NCBI GenBank assembly: GCA_014801815.1
Contig: JAAVDM010000022.1
Span: 1-34,052, forward strand
Origin: Bacteroides sp.
Lineage (GTDB): Bacteria; Bacteroidota; Bacteroidia; Bacteroidales; Muribaculaceae
Length of the DNA stretch: 34,052 nt
Reading direction: 5' to 3'
Positions 1-6,442 of this stretch are shown piece after piece. The notes under the pieces are model-generated. The model ran no database searches. It was not told the DNA's origin and saw only the letters and a program-made list of their open reading frames with translations. The position numbers were made by a program, and so were the translations under genes. Position 1 is the first letter of the stretch; the number at the start of each line of letters is the position of its first letter.

Positions 1-258
1 AATCTTTTCAAAATTTTCTGTTTCAAGACTCAGAGTTATGTCCTTACCGATAATACTTCCGCAGGTTTTGAACTGTATTTCACTTTCGGTCTCTTGGGGG
101 CCTTTTAGCATACGGAATCTGAGAGTATTAGGCTGTAGAAGACATTGTGTAAGTATGAAATTATCTACCTTAAACAAATCGCCTTCTATCTCAATAAGGA
201 AGCCATCTGACCTGACGTCATCAATTGTAAGGGTAAATCTTGAAACAGTTGTTGACAT
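1..258 (-). CDS. tssI: VgrG/TssI spike protein, N-terminal part (truncated by window edge)
   Basis: Reading leftward from an ATG at 258, 86 codons run open to the window edge. The product starts MSTTVSRFTLTIDD and continues with PNTLRFRM, ETESEIQF, CGSIIGKDITLSL. This is the pattern I know for the N-terminus of Bacteroidota VgrG, the trimeric spike at the tip of the T6SS tube. Only the N-terminal base domain is visible, so any C-terminal effector extension cannot be judged. It begins 6 bp after the second hcp gene, so it is almost certainly in the same operon. The opposite-strand frame over this stretch has no recognisable features and is treated as a shadow. The assignment rests on sequence pattern plus T6SS context. 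Confidence 0.82.
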   Translation of the reverse strand, partial: MSTTVSRFTLTIDDVRSDGFLIEIEGDLFKVDNFILTQCLLQPNTLRFRMLKGPQETESEIQFKTCGSIIGKDITLSLETENFEKI

Positions 259-264
259 AGTGAT

Positions 265-750
265 TTAGAATGGATTGAATTTATTTGTAATCGTGCTGCG
301 GAGATAATCAGTGAGATTAGATTTTAGCATGTCGGCCGAGTCTTTAGTCCATGCATTAGTAAAGAGCGAGGTATTGACACTTCCTATCATGATTACCTGT
401 GCTGATATTTTTATAGTAGTGTACATCAGTTTGGCATCGTGATCATTAAAATAGTCCTTGAGTTCAATACAATAAGCGTTTGCAAAACTGACAGTCTTAT
501 AACTTCTTTTGTTATCATTTGAATAAAGGCAGAAGCGTAAGATTCCGGCTTTTACCTCAGACTTATGAAACATCCAGTTATAAAAAAACATATCGTCGTC
601 ATTTGTTGATGGGATAACTATTGTTATCTCACCTCCTTTAGGACGGGAAGTCGGTTTGCCGGTATCATCTATAGATTGTGAGAACTTATAGTCACATTCT
701 ACGACTCCGTAGGTTCGGCCACCAATCTTCAAACTTCCGTGTAAAGCCAT
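265..750 (-). CDS. tssD: Hcp/TssD family tube protein, second paralogue (161 aa)
   Basis: TssD/Hcp proteins stack as hexameric rings to form the inner tube of the T6SS. The protein opens MALHGSLKIGGRTYGVVECDYKF and carries GKPTSRPKGGEITIVI, which parallels GQPTGTTRGGKITVKV in the upstream paralogue; this segment is diagnostic for Bacteroidota TssD. At 161 aa it is longer than the 134-aa paralogue, with about 30 extra C-terminal residues (roughly 130-161). Those residues might carry or recruit cargo, or cap the tube; this is inference. It sits between hcp-1 and vgrG. A 46-bp perfect palindrome separates it from hcp-1, so its expression may be lower than that of the main tube protein. Confidence 0.85.
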   Translation of the reverse strand: MALHGSLKIGGRTYGVVECDYKFSQSIDDTGKPTSRPKGGEITIVIPSTNDDDMFFYNWMFHKSEVKAGILRFCLYSNDNKRSYKTVSFANAYCIELKDYFNDHDAKLMYTTIKISAQVIMIGSVNTSLFTNAWTKDSADMLKSNLTDYLRSTITNKFNPF

Positions 751-764
751 ATATAGTGTGTTAA

Positions 765-810
765 GTCTTTGTTAAGGTAAGTCTTAGCTAAGACTTACCT
801 TAACAAAGAC
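765..810. terminator. 46-bp perfect palindrome between the two hcp genes
   Basis: Two 23-bp arms (starting GTCTTTGTTAAGG) are exact reverse complements with no unpaired loop, centred between 787 and 788. It lies 7 bp beyond the stop of the 134-aa hcp and 15 bp before the start of the 161-aa hcp, inside the minus-strand operon. In RNA it would form a very stable stem. No U-tract follows on either strand, so it may act as a partial terminator or as an RNA-stabilising 3' end for the abundant first hcp message rather than a complete stop. Confidence 0.75.
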
Positions 811-816
811 AGACGA

Positions 817-1221
817 TTAGTTGTCAATAGTCCAACGGTTGTTGTGACGTGCGTTTCCTACCTGAATCTCCTTAGCACTGATAGTGAACTCTTCGTACTG
901 GAGAATATCGTTGGTAGAGTCGTAAGTCTCGGCATACTCTACTACGTAGCCCTCTTTAAAAGAGAGATGCTTCATTTCACCACCCTGACGGTTTGGGAAT
1001 GAGATTGTACCCGATTTGCTCATGTAGGTGTCTATCATCCACTCCAGGATGTCTGTGTTGCCGTCGTCGTTAGACTTTACCTTAACGGTAATCTTGCCAC
1101 CACGGGTTGTACCTGTGGGCTGACCTTCAATGTCAGTGTTCTGGTTGAGTTCGTACTTCACGAACAGTACTTCACGCTCCTGAATACCATCGGCGGAAAT
1201 AGTTGCGGTTCTTGTTGCCAT
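817..1221 (-). CDS. tssD: Hcp/TssD T6SS tube protein, principal (134 aa)
   Basis: This is an Hcp-family protein of the usual Bacteroidota TssD length. It would polymerise into the inner tube that is fired out of the cell by sheath contraction. Visible markers are the N-terminal MATRTATISADGIQEREVLFVKYE strand pattern, GQPTGTTRGGKITVKV (about 37-53), the central ILEWMIDTYMSKSGTISFPN helix-strand segment (about 58-78), and a C-terminal EEFTISAKEIQVGNARHNN. It lies directly after tssC (49 bp gap) and before the strong palindrome at 765-810. This is the expected arrangement for the most heavily expressed structural gene. It is probably the main tube subunit of the two paralogues. Confidence 0.9.
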   Translation of the reverse strand: MATRTATISADGIQEREVLFVKYELNQNTDIEGQPTGTTRGGKITVKVKSNDDGNTDILEWMIDTYMSKSGTISFPNRQGGEMKHLSFKEGYVVEYAETYDSTNDILQYEEFTISAKEIQVGNARHNNRWTIDN

Positions 1222-1270
1222 AAATGTTATTTTAATTTATGAATAGGGGATTATAAATCCGTATAGTAAG

Positions 1271-2659
1271 TTATTTTACATTCTGATCCCAGTCTACACC
1301 GGCTGTGCCATTGTGACCTGTAAGCTCTATCAAGAAGTTTTTAGCTGCAAAGAACGGTTTGAGTTCAACCTGAATAGATATATCTTTTGTCTTAGGATCC
1401 TGATTAATACCTTTCAAACTATAGTTTTCAATCAGGCGGCCGGGACCTTTATAATCACTGAGAAAATCATGTACTGCCTGCTGTAGCTCTGCTTTTACAG
1501 AAGAATTCCAGTTAGTGAATGCCTCGTCGTTAAAGAAATTCTGGAATACTTTTGCCATCCAGTCAAATACACGTACTATCGGATATTCCTGCAGACCGAG
1601 AGTTGCTCCGTTATACAGAGAGCGGTTAGAGAATGCCATGACACGACCATCCTCTTCCACAATGGGGATAACACCTTGGTCTATAATAGCAGCTATTTCT
1701 GATTTTCGCATTCCCATTCTGGCTCCTTTGATGTTGCTCAGAGTACCGTATTTCTTACCGGCAATGCCCTGGGCAATAACTACATCTTCGGTATTGGTCA
1801 TACGTCCGGCCAAAGCAGCCGAAGCCGGTAAATACAAGTCATCGTCTTCGTTAGCTATTTCAGATTTTTTACGGCCTAATATATAATTACATGTCATTAC
1901 GACGTTGGCAAGCTGTACATCCTGACCTTGTAGATTAGCATCGTCAAGCTCCTCCTTAAGCATACTGAAATTAAGACTGTCTTTAAAATCAGTTATGAGA
2001 AGAACTTTATTCTTATAGGCTGTCGTCGCCCACATTCTGATTACGTCACTGTCGCCCACATAGCCCGGTATAACCAAAAGGGAATAGTTGTTTTTGAGGC
2101 TTAGACGGTCATAATATTGTTCAAGCTCATCACGTACTGTGACAGTATCCTCCGAGTCGTATGATTCGAGTTCACTCTTATCTACGTTCATAAGTGTGAC
2201 ACAATCAACCTTAGACTGGCCTGCATTTGCAAAGAATGAATCGAGTGTACGGTAAGTAACTTCGAGCGCACGTATCTCTTCATGTATATTAAAGAGATTT
2301 GTGCTTAAATTTTCTTTAGCTTTCTCACAACGTTCATTGCACATGTCAATGATTGTCATAGGATCCGAGTCACCGTTTTCAAGAATTTCAATCCACATAT
2401 CAAGCTCATTTTTAACCTTTTTACGGGTTTCTTCGTATGTGGACTCAGTAAGGAATATATTCTTTACAGCTTTTCTACGGGGATCGAGATTCTCAGCTCC
2501 TTTTATAAGGCCCTTTATCAACTGAAAGCCTCCGAATTTGTCAAGGCCTTTAAGCCCTGTCTGCAGTTGTTCCGCAGGATTGACTGATGCTTCAGTTTCT
2601 CTGAATTGAAGATTCTCTTCAGCAAGATTGCCGGTATTTAATTGTTCCTGTATTGACAT
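1271..2659 (-). CDS. tssC: TssC, large contractile-sheath subunit
   Basis: TssC (VipB) forms, with TssB, the contractile sheath around the Hcp tube. The 462-aa product has the Bacteroidota TssC features: an acidic N-terminal third with ESTYEETRKKVKNELDMWIE, the central DRLSLKNNYSLLVIPGYVG and VLLITDFKDSLNFSMLKEEL segments, LPASAALAGRMTNTEDVVIAQG, a YPIVRVFDWMAKVFQNFFNDEAF helix, and a C-terminal ISIQVELKPFFAAKNFLIELTGH. The last is the conserved inter-subunit beta handshake region. It starts 11 bp after tssB ends, so sheath genes are tightly coupled. Length is slightly below that of proteobacterial TssC, which is normal for this subtype. Confidence 0.92.
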   Translation of the reverse strand: MSIQEQLNTGNLAEENLQFRETEASVNPAEQLQTGLKGLDKFGGFQLIKGLIKGAENLDPRRKAVKNIFLTESTYEETRKKVKNELDMWIEILENGDSDPMTIIDMCNERCEKAKENLSTNLFNIHEEIRALEVTYRTLDSFFANAGQSKVDCVTLMNVDKSELESYDSEDTVTVRDELEQYYDRLSLKNNYSLLVIPGYVGDSDVIRMWATTAYKNKVLLITDFKDSLNFSMLKEELDDANLQGQDVQLANVVMTCNYILGRKKSEIANEDDDLYLPASAALAGRMTNTEDVVIAQGIAGKKYGTLSNIKGARMGMRKSEIAAIIDQGVIPIVEEDGRVMAFSNRSLYNGATLGLQEYPIVRVFDWMAKVFQNFFNDEAFTNWNSSVKAELQQAVHDFLSDYKGPGRLIENYSLKGINQDPKTKDISIQVELKPFFAAKNFLIELTGHNGTAGVDWDQNVK

Positions 2660-2670
2660 AAACTTAATGA

Positions 2671-3126
2671 TTATTCAGCATTTTCAATCTCTGACTTCAG
2701 AGCTTTCAGAACTTTTAAAAGATTTTCTCTTGATGCCGGATCTTTGAGAGCATTGCGTAAAGGCTTATTCTTCTGCAACTGACGTATAATAGCGTTATAG
2801 GCATCAATTTTAGCTTTTTTATCAGAAAGCAAAGCACTCTGTTCAATCAGCTGATCATCTTCAAAATCTTTTATCTGACGGAAAACAAAATCTTCGTAGA
2901 CTGACCCTCCTTCTTCAGTCTCAAGAGCTACACTTTCCTTTGAAGGTTGATAATGTTCAAATACATCCTTCATGTTCTTAGCTCTGAATCCTTCACGTTC
3001 TTCGTCTGTATTAGGCGCTTGATCAGTAAACTGATCAACATAAAGAGTACGGTTCTGAGGAAACTCTATTATGCCATCCTGTGCATCGGTATCCAGGACT
3101 TTAGTAATGACAGTTTTCTTTGCCAT
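2671..3126 (-). CDS. tssB: TssB, small contractile-sheath subunit
   Basis: This is the small sheath subunit (VipA-like), 151 aa from the ATG at 3126: MAKKTVITKVLDTDAQDGIIEFPQ. The frame is open back to a TTG at 3213 that overlaps the tssH stop. That would add 29 low-complexity Pro/Gln/Asn residues (EPPEQQPENNSTQNN), but the family-like N-terminus begins at MAKKTV, so I chose 3126. The middle is acidic. The C-terminus is a long predicted helix/coiled coil (LSDKKAKIDAYNAIIRQL through LKALKSEIENAE), as expected for TssB. The 79-bp gap to tssH would be translated only if the TTG start is used. It pairs with TssC encoded 11 bp downstream. Confidence 0.88.
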   Translation of the reverse strand: MAKKTVITKVLDTDAQDGIIEFPQNRTLYVDQFTDQAPNTDEEREGFRAKNMKDVFEHYQPSKESVALETEEGGSVYEDFVFRQIKDFEDDQLIEQSALLSDKKAKIDAYNAIIRQLQKNKPLRNALKDPASRENLLKVLKALKSEIENAE

Positions 3127-3205
3127 AGGTGGTATATTGTTTTGTGTTGAATTATTTTCGGGTTGCTGCTCTGGAGGCTCAGTAGTATGTCGTCCCAGTA
3201 TACAA

Positions 3206-5437
3206 TTAATCAATTTCCCAAACTATTTCATTCCTTTCTGCATCATGCTTCATAAAGACAGTATCACCGGCTTTAAGATCACCGGCTATTATCATTTTTG
3301 AAAGGGGGCGTCTGATTTCTTTTCTTATGATTCCCAAGACTGGACGTGCACCGTAGTGGGTATTAAATCCTACCTTAGTAATGTACTGTTTCGCAGTTTC
3401 ATCAATCTCCAGATTTATATCCTGACTGTTAAGTGATTTAATAAGATTCTGAATGTGTATATCAAAAATCTTATATATCATTTCTTTTGTAATAGGAGAG
3501 AAAGGTAGAATCTCAGTGAGACGTGCCATAAATTCAGGTCTGAACTGACCTTGCATTATTTCCAGCATTTCGTCATGTGTGGGAATATGATTTGCTTCGA
3601 AGGATTTGAAAATATACTCACTTCCAATATTAGAAGTAAAAATAATTAAGGCATTAGAGAAATCACCTACACGTCCGAGCCGGTCGTGTAATTTACCCTC
3701 ATCGAGAATCTGTAGAAACAGATCGAATACTGATCTATGCGCTTTTTCTATTTCGTCAAAAAGTACTACTGAATAAGGGTGCTGGCGTATCTGATTTACT
3801 AATAGACCTCCTTCTTCATATCCTACATATCCCGGAGGAGCGCCATAAAGAAGCGCTACCGAATGTTCTTCTTTATATTCAGACATATCGAATCTCAGAA
3901 TTGAAGTCTCATCATTGAAAAGGAATTCTGCAAGAGATTTCGCCAGTTCTGTTTTTCCTGTTCCTGTAGGACCAAGGAAAAAGAAGGATCCGATAGGTTG
4001 CCCTTTCTTATTTAATCCGGATCTTGATTCATATATAGCGTCAAGAATACTTTTGATAGCGTGATTTTGTCCGACTACTCGCTTATGGAGTATAATTTCC
4101 GCGTTAGATAGTTTTTCTCTTTCCTCTGACTGAATGTTACCTATTGGTAAACCGGTCATTGAGGCTACTACATCCTTGACATGCTCCTTATTTATTATAG
4201 GAGGTTTATTATTATCGTTTAATTCAAGATGTATTTTTAAAGACGCCATAGCCCGGTCAAGTAAATCTATGGCAGAAGATGGAAGACTTTTTTCGGGTAT
4301 ATATCTTTTGGCCAGTCTTACGATGTCTTCTGTAACTTTTTCAGATAAGTCAATCTTATGAAAATCACTGTATGACGGTGCTTTAGCCGCAAGTATCTCT
4401 ATGGCTTCTTCTTCGGACGGCTCATCTACTGTAATTTTTTCGCAATACGATATTAGTTCCTTATCTTTTTCGATATCTTTAGTAAATCCATCAATAGAAG
4501 AAGTAAGTATAACCTGAATTTGATTTTTTGCTAATAAGCGTTTGAGTAATGGTAATATTCCGTTAAGTACAGATTGTTTGTCCATTACTCTGTCAAATTC
4601 CTCAATTATGAGAAGTGGTTGCGGATGACAGTGTAATTCGTCACAAACTTTTTTAAATCTATCTTCGATTTCACCCTTATATGATACACCTTGAGATAAT
4701 GTGATTACATCTAATTCTACAGGATAGATATTACTTAGCGAACTGGGTCCTTTATGTTTTATTCTTTTGAGAAATGCCTGTATAAGACTTGTTTTTCCGA
4801 CTCCTGGCTCACCTGTGATTATTATATTTGCTTTATCTTTTCTTGACAGAGCTTCTGTCATATTACGAATTTTAGTGTCAAATCCAATAATTTCATTGTT
4901 AAAATCATTATCTGTAAATACTTTCAGATAAGATGTAATTATGGGTTGAGCTATTGTGATATTTTCATTAATTACAGAGGGAATATCTTGATTATAATTG
5001 GTAAGTTGGAATAAGGTATTAAGAATATTATTATGTGATAGTGGGAGAGTCTTAAGTTGATCGACTGAAAATCCGATTCCAGGAGTTATTACAGCAGCTA
5101 ACAGGGCTTTAAACTCATTATTATTATCAGATTTCTGATTTATTCTTATAGTCTCTTTTATAGTACTTTTAGTTTCTTCCGAAAGTTTTATTTCTCTCAT
5201 AGGATAAACTGATTTCGGAGCTTGACTAACTCTTACATCTGCCCAATCAAGAATATAATAATAATCTGAATTAAGAGTATTTTCTATGAAATCAATTAAA
5301 TCTATATCTTTGTGTAATAATGCACGGAGAATATGAGCCGATTCTATCTGTGGAGAATTATTGTCAAGTGCAAATGATTTTGCTATATGTAGAAAATCGT
5401 TTGGTAGTGTAGAAAGATATTCAATATATTTATTCAT
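3206..5437 (-). CDS. tssH: TssH/ClpV, AAA+ ATPase that recycles the T6SS sheath
   Basis: TssH disassembles contracted TssBC sheath. The 743-aa product has an N-terminal Clp-repeat-like domain (about 1-150). AAA1 has Walker A GEPGVGKTS (209-217) and a Walker-B-like LLIIEEFDR (275-283). A short linker contains TGLPIGNI (428-435). AAA2 has Walker A GPTGTGKTE (489-497), Walker B VVLFDEIEKAH (557-567), FRPEFMARL as the arginine-finger segment and GARP as sensor 2. The linker lacks a ClpB-length middle domain. In AAA1 the segment IEKDKELISYCEK replaces the ClpB-type IEKDxxLERRF, so the paired arginine fingers are missing; AAA2 looks intact. It is the first structural T6SS gene, 32 bp after the nusG-like gene. 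Confidence 0.92.
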   Translation of the reverse strand: MNKYIEYLSTLPNDFLHIAKSFALDNNSPQIESAHILRALLHKDIDLIDFIENTLNSDYYYILDWADVRVSQAPKSVYPMREIKLSEETKSTIKETIRINQKSDNNNEFKALLAAVITPGIGFSVDQLKTLPLSHNNILNTLFQLTNYNQDIPSVINENITIAQPIITSYLKVFTDNDFNNEIIGFDTKIRNMTEALSRKDKANIIITGEPGVGKTSLIQAFLKRIKHKGPSSLSNIYPVELDVITLSQGVSYKGEIEDRFKKVCDELHCHPQPLLIIEEFDRVMDKQSVLNGILPLLKRLLAKNQIQVILTSSIDGFTKDIEKDKELISYCEKITVDEPSEEEAIEILAAKAPSYSDFHKIDLSEKVTEDIVRLAKRYIPEKSLPSSAIDLLDRAMASLKIHLELNDNNKPPIINKEHVKDVVASMTGLPIGNIQSEEREKLSNAEIILHKRVVGQNHAIKSILDAIYESRSGLNKKGQPIGSFFFLGPTGTGKTELAKSLAEFLFNDETSILRFDMSEYKEEHSVALLYGAPPGYVGYEEGGLLVNQIRQHPYSVVLFDEIEKAHRSVFDLFLQILDEGKLHDRLGRVGDFSNALIIFTSNIGSEYIFKSFEANHIPTHDEMLEIMQGQFRPEFMARLTEILPFSPITKEMIYKIFDIHIQNLIKSLNSQDINLEIDETAKQYITKVGFNTHYGARPVLGIIRKEIRRPLSKMIIAGDLKAGDTVFMKHDAERNEIVWEID

Positions 5438-5469
5438 TATCTATGTACTATGTAATATGGGTCTATACT

Positions 5470-6081
5470 TCATTTCTTTTTTGAGGGAATTAGTTCAACG
5501 TTTATAGTTTCTATGGCGAGACGTGCATTCCCCAAAAATTCAATGTTTATAATTATTTCACTCTGTTTTGCGTCAATATAACGTACTTCACCCTCCAGTC
5601 CGGTCAGTTTACCCCTAATGACTCTTACAAAATCTCCTTTCTTATAAGGTTTGGACGTAAAAGTGATTGGTATGTCGGAGTGTCCAAGCATAAAACGGAG
5701 TCGTTCTATCTGATCATTAGGAATTATAGCTAAGGGTTTATTTCCATTTTGCATAGTTAGACCGGCTTTATTGGTCATAAATCTATGTATAAATGGCAAA
5801 GCTACAATTTCTTTACGAACTGTTTCTGTACAATGGATAAAGACTATAGATGGAATTACTACACGGTTAACTTTTGTACGTCTTCCATTCTTCCATAGAC
5901 GATATTCTTCTTGAATTGGTACATAGCAATCATAGCCTAATTTCTTAAGTTTATCACCAACAGCTTTCTCTGTATTATGATTGACGATAGCTATATACCA
6001 TTCACTTTTTTCCATGCCTACGGCGTCGCCAACGCCAATAGGCACTGTCGTAACGTTACTCGTAACTGTATAGGCACTCAT
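5470..6081 (-). CDS. NusG-family (UpxY-like) transcription antiterminator heading the T6SS operon
   Basis: The protein is a 203-aa specialised NusG paralogue. An NGN domain covers about 27-130 (EWYIAIVNHNTEKAVGDKL, then LGYDCYVPIQEEYRLWKNGRR, VVIPSIVFIHC, FMTNKAG). A C-terminal KOW domain covers about 146-176 (YKKGDFVRVIRGKLTGLEGEV). In Bacteroides, UpxY proteins of this build are the first genes of capsule operons and allow RNA polymerase to read through that operon. Here the following genes are T6SS genes, so I infer processive antitermination of the T6SS operon. A second possible start (MEKSEW, ATG at 6015) would remove a 22-residue tail not typical of NusG. No recognisable promoter faces this gene as assembled: the nearest promoters point the other way inside the 6112-6311 inverted-repeat segment. 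Confidence 0.88.
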   Translation of the reverse strand: MSAYTVTSNVTTVPIGVGDAVGMEKSEWYIAIVNHNTEKAVGDKLKKLGYDCYVPIQEEYRLWKNGRRTKVNRVVIPSIVFIHCTETVRKEIVALPFIHRFMTNKAGLTMQNGNKPLAIIPNDQIERLRFMLGHSDIPITFTSKPYKKGDFVRVIRGKLTGLEGEVRYIDAKQSEIIINIEFLGNARLAIETINVELIPSKKK

Positions 6082-6111
6082 CTTACTGAATCCTTTGTTC
6101 CGAAGTCCGCA

Positions 6112-6311
6112 CTCTTAGGTAAGAGATATGGATGAGATATAAGTTGTTAATTTACTGTTTAATATAAATTGTTAAATTTGTATTTTTCTAAACATGATTA
6201 TAATTATACATCTTAATTGACATATTTTTAAAAACTTTTACTTACGAAATAATTTATATATCAGATTTTTTTTATAACTTTGCTTTTAGTTAAGTATCTC
6301 TTACCTAAGAG
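6112..6311. promoter_or_regulatory. Candidate invertible promoter (phase-variation switch) of the T6SS operon, OFF orientation
   Basis: CTCTTAGGTAAGAGATA at 6112-6128 is repeated as its exact reverse complement at 6295-6311, bounding a 166-bp AT-rich segment. Each repeat is itself a dyad (CTCTTA-GG-TAAGAG) with an asymmetric centre, as expected of a tyrosine-recombinase crossover site. Inside, promoter elements TAACTTTG (6275-6282) and TAAATTTG (6173-6180) both read rightward, away from the nusG-like/T6SS operon that begins at 6081. No CAAAnnTA (a minus-strand -7 element) occurs in the segment or between it and the gene. Inversion would put TAACTTTG at 6141-6148 facing the operon, with a leader of about 54 nt. 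A tyrosine recombinase gene lies 132 bp away. This matches known Bacteroides invertible-promoter design; its use for a T6SS is inferred. Confidence 0.78.
6275..6282 (+). promoter_or_regulatory. Promoter -7 element TAACTTTG inside the switch
   Basis: This is a perfect match to the Bacteroidales -7 consensus TAnnTTTG, followed by C as is common. The upstream -33 region is AT-rich with no clear TTG. In this orientation transcription would start near 6288 and run into the hairpin at 6310-6389 and then antisense to the recombinase gene. No plus-strand gene lies downstream, so it makes sense only after inversion. Confidence 0.65.
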
Positions 6312-6389
6312 ATACTTAAAACAATAGTTCCATTAACGTCTAAAAATCAAATTGTTTAGACGTTAATGGAACTATTGTTTTAAGTATCT
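6310..6389. terminator. 35-bp perfect inverted repeat beside the switch (insulating hairpin)
   Basis: The arms 6310-6344 and 6355-6389 are exact reverse complements over 35 bp, with a 10-nt loop (AATCAAATTG). It lies 53 bp beyond the stop codon of the recombinase gene, so it probably terminates that transcript before it reaches the T6SS. It would also stop rightward transcription from the OFF-oriented promoter. No U-tract is present. The outer ten bases (AGATACTTAA) are shared with the right repeat of the switch, where they can instead pair with TTAAGTATCT at 6290-6299, so two mutually exclusive folds exist. Confidence 0.7.
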
Positions 6390-6442
6390 AACTGTAATTT
6401 GGGGATAATAAAAATAAAATGGTGAGGAGAGAGGGGTGGAGG

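Noticed and set aside
3127..3213. N-terminal extension of TssB from a TTG overlapping the tssH stop
   Set aside because: The extension is low-complexity Pro/Gln/Asn and the family-like N-terminus starts at the ATG 3126; still possible but less likely.
1..6081. Reading the locus as an extracellular contractile injection system (Afp/PVC-like)
   Set aside because: Hcp/TssD rings, VgrG, TssB/TssC and a ClpV-type ATPase are all T6SS components; the baseplate and tail-fibre genes of eCIS are not seen.
6173..6180. Second -7 match TAAATTTG as an independent promoter for a plus-strand gene
   Set aside because: No plus-strand gene follows; it has the same direction as the main element and is best read as an alternative promoter within the invertible segment.
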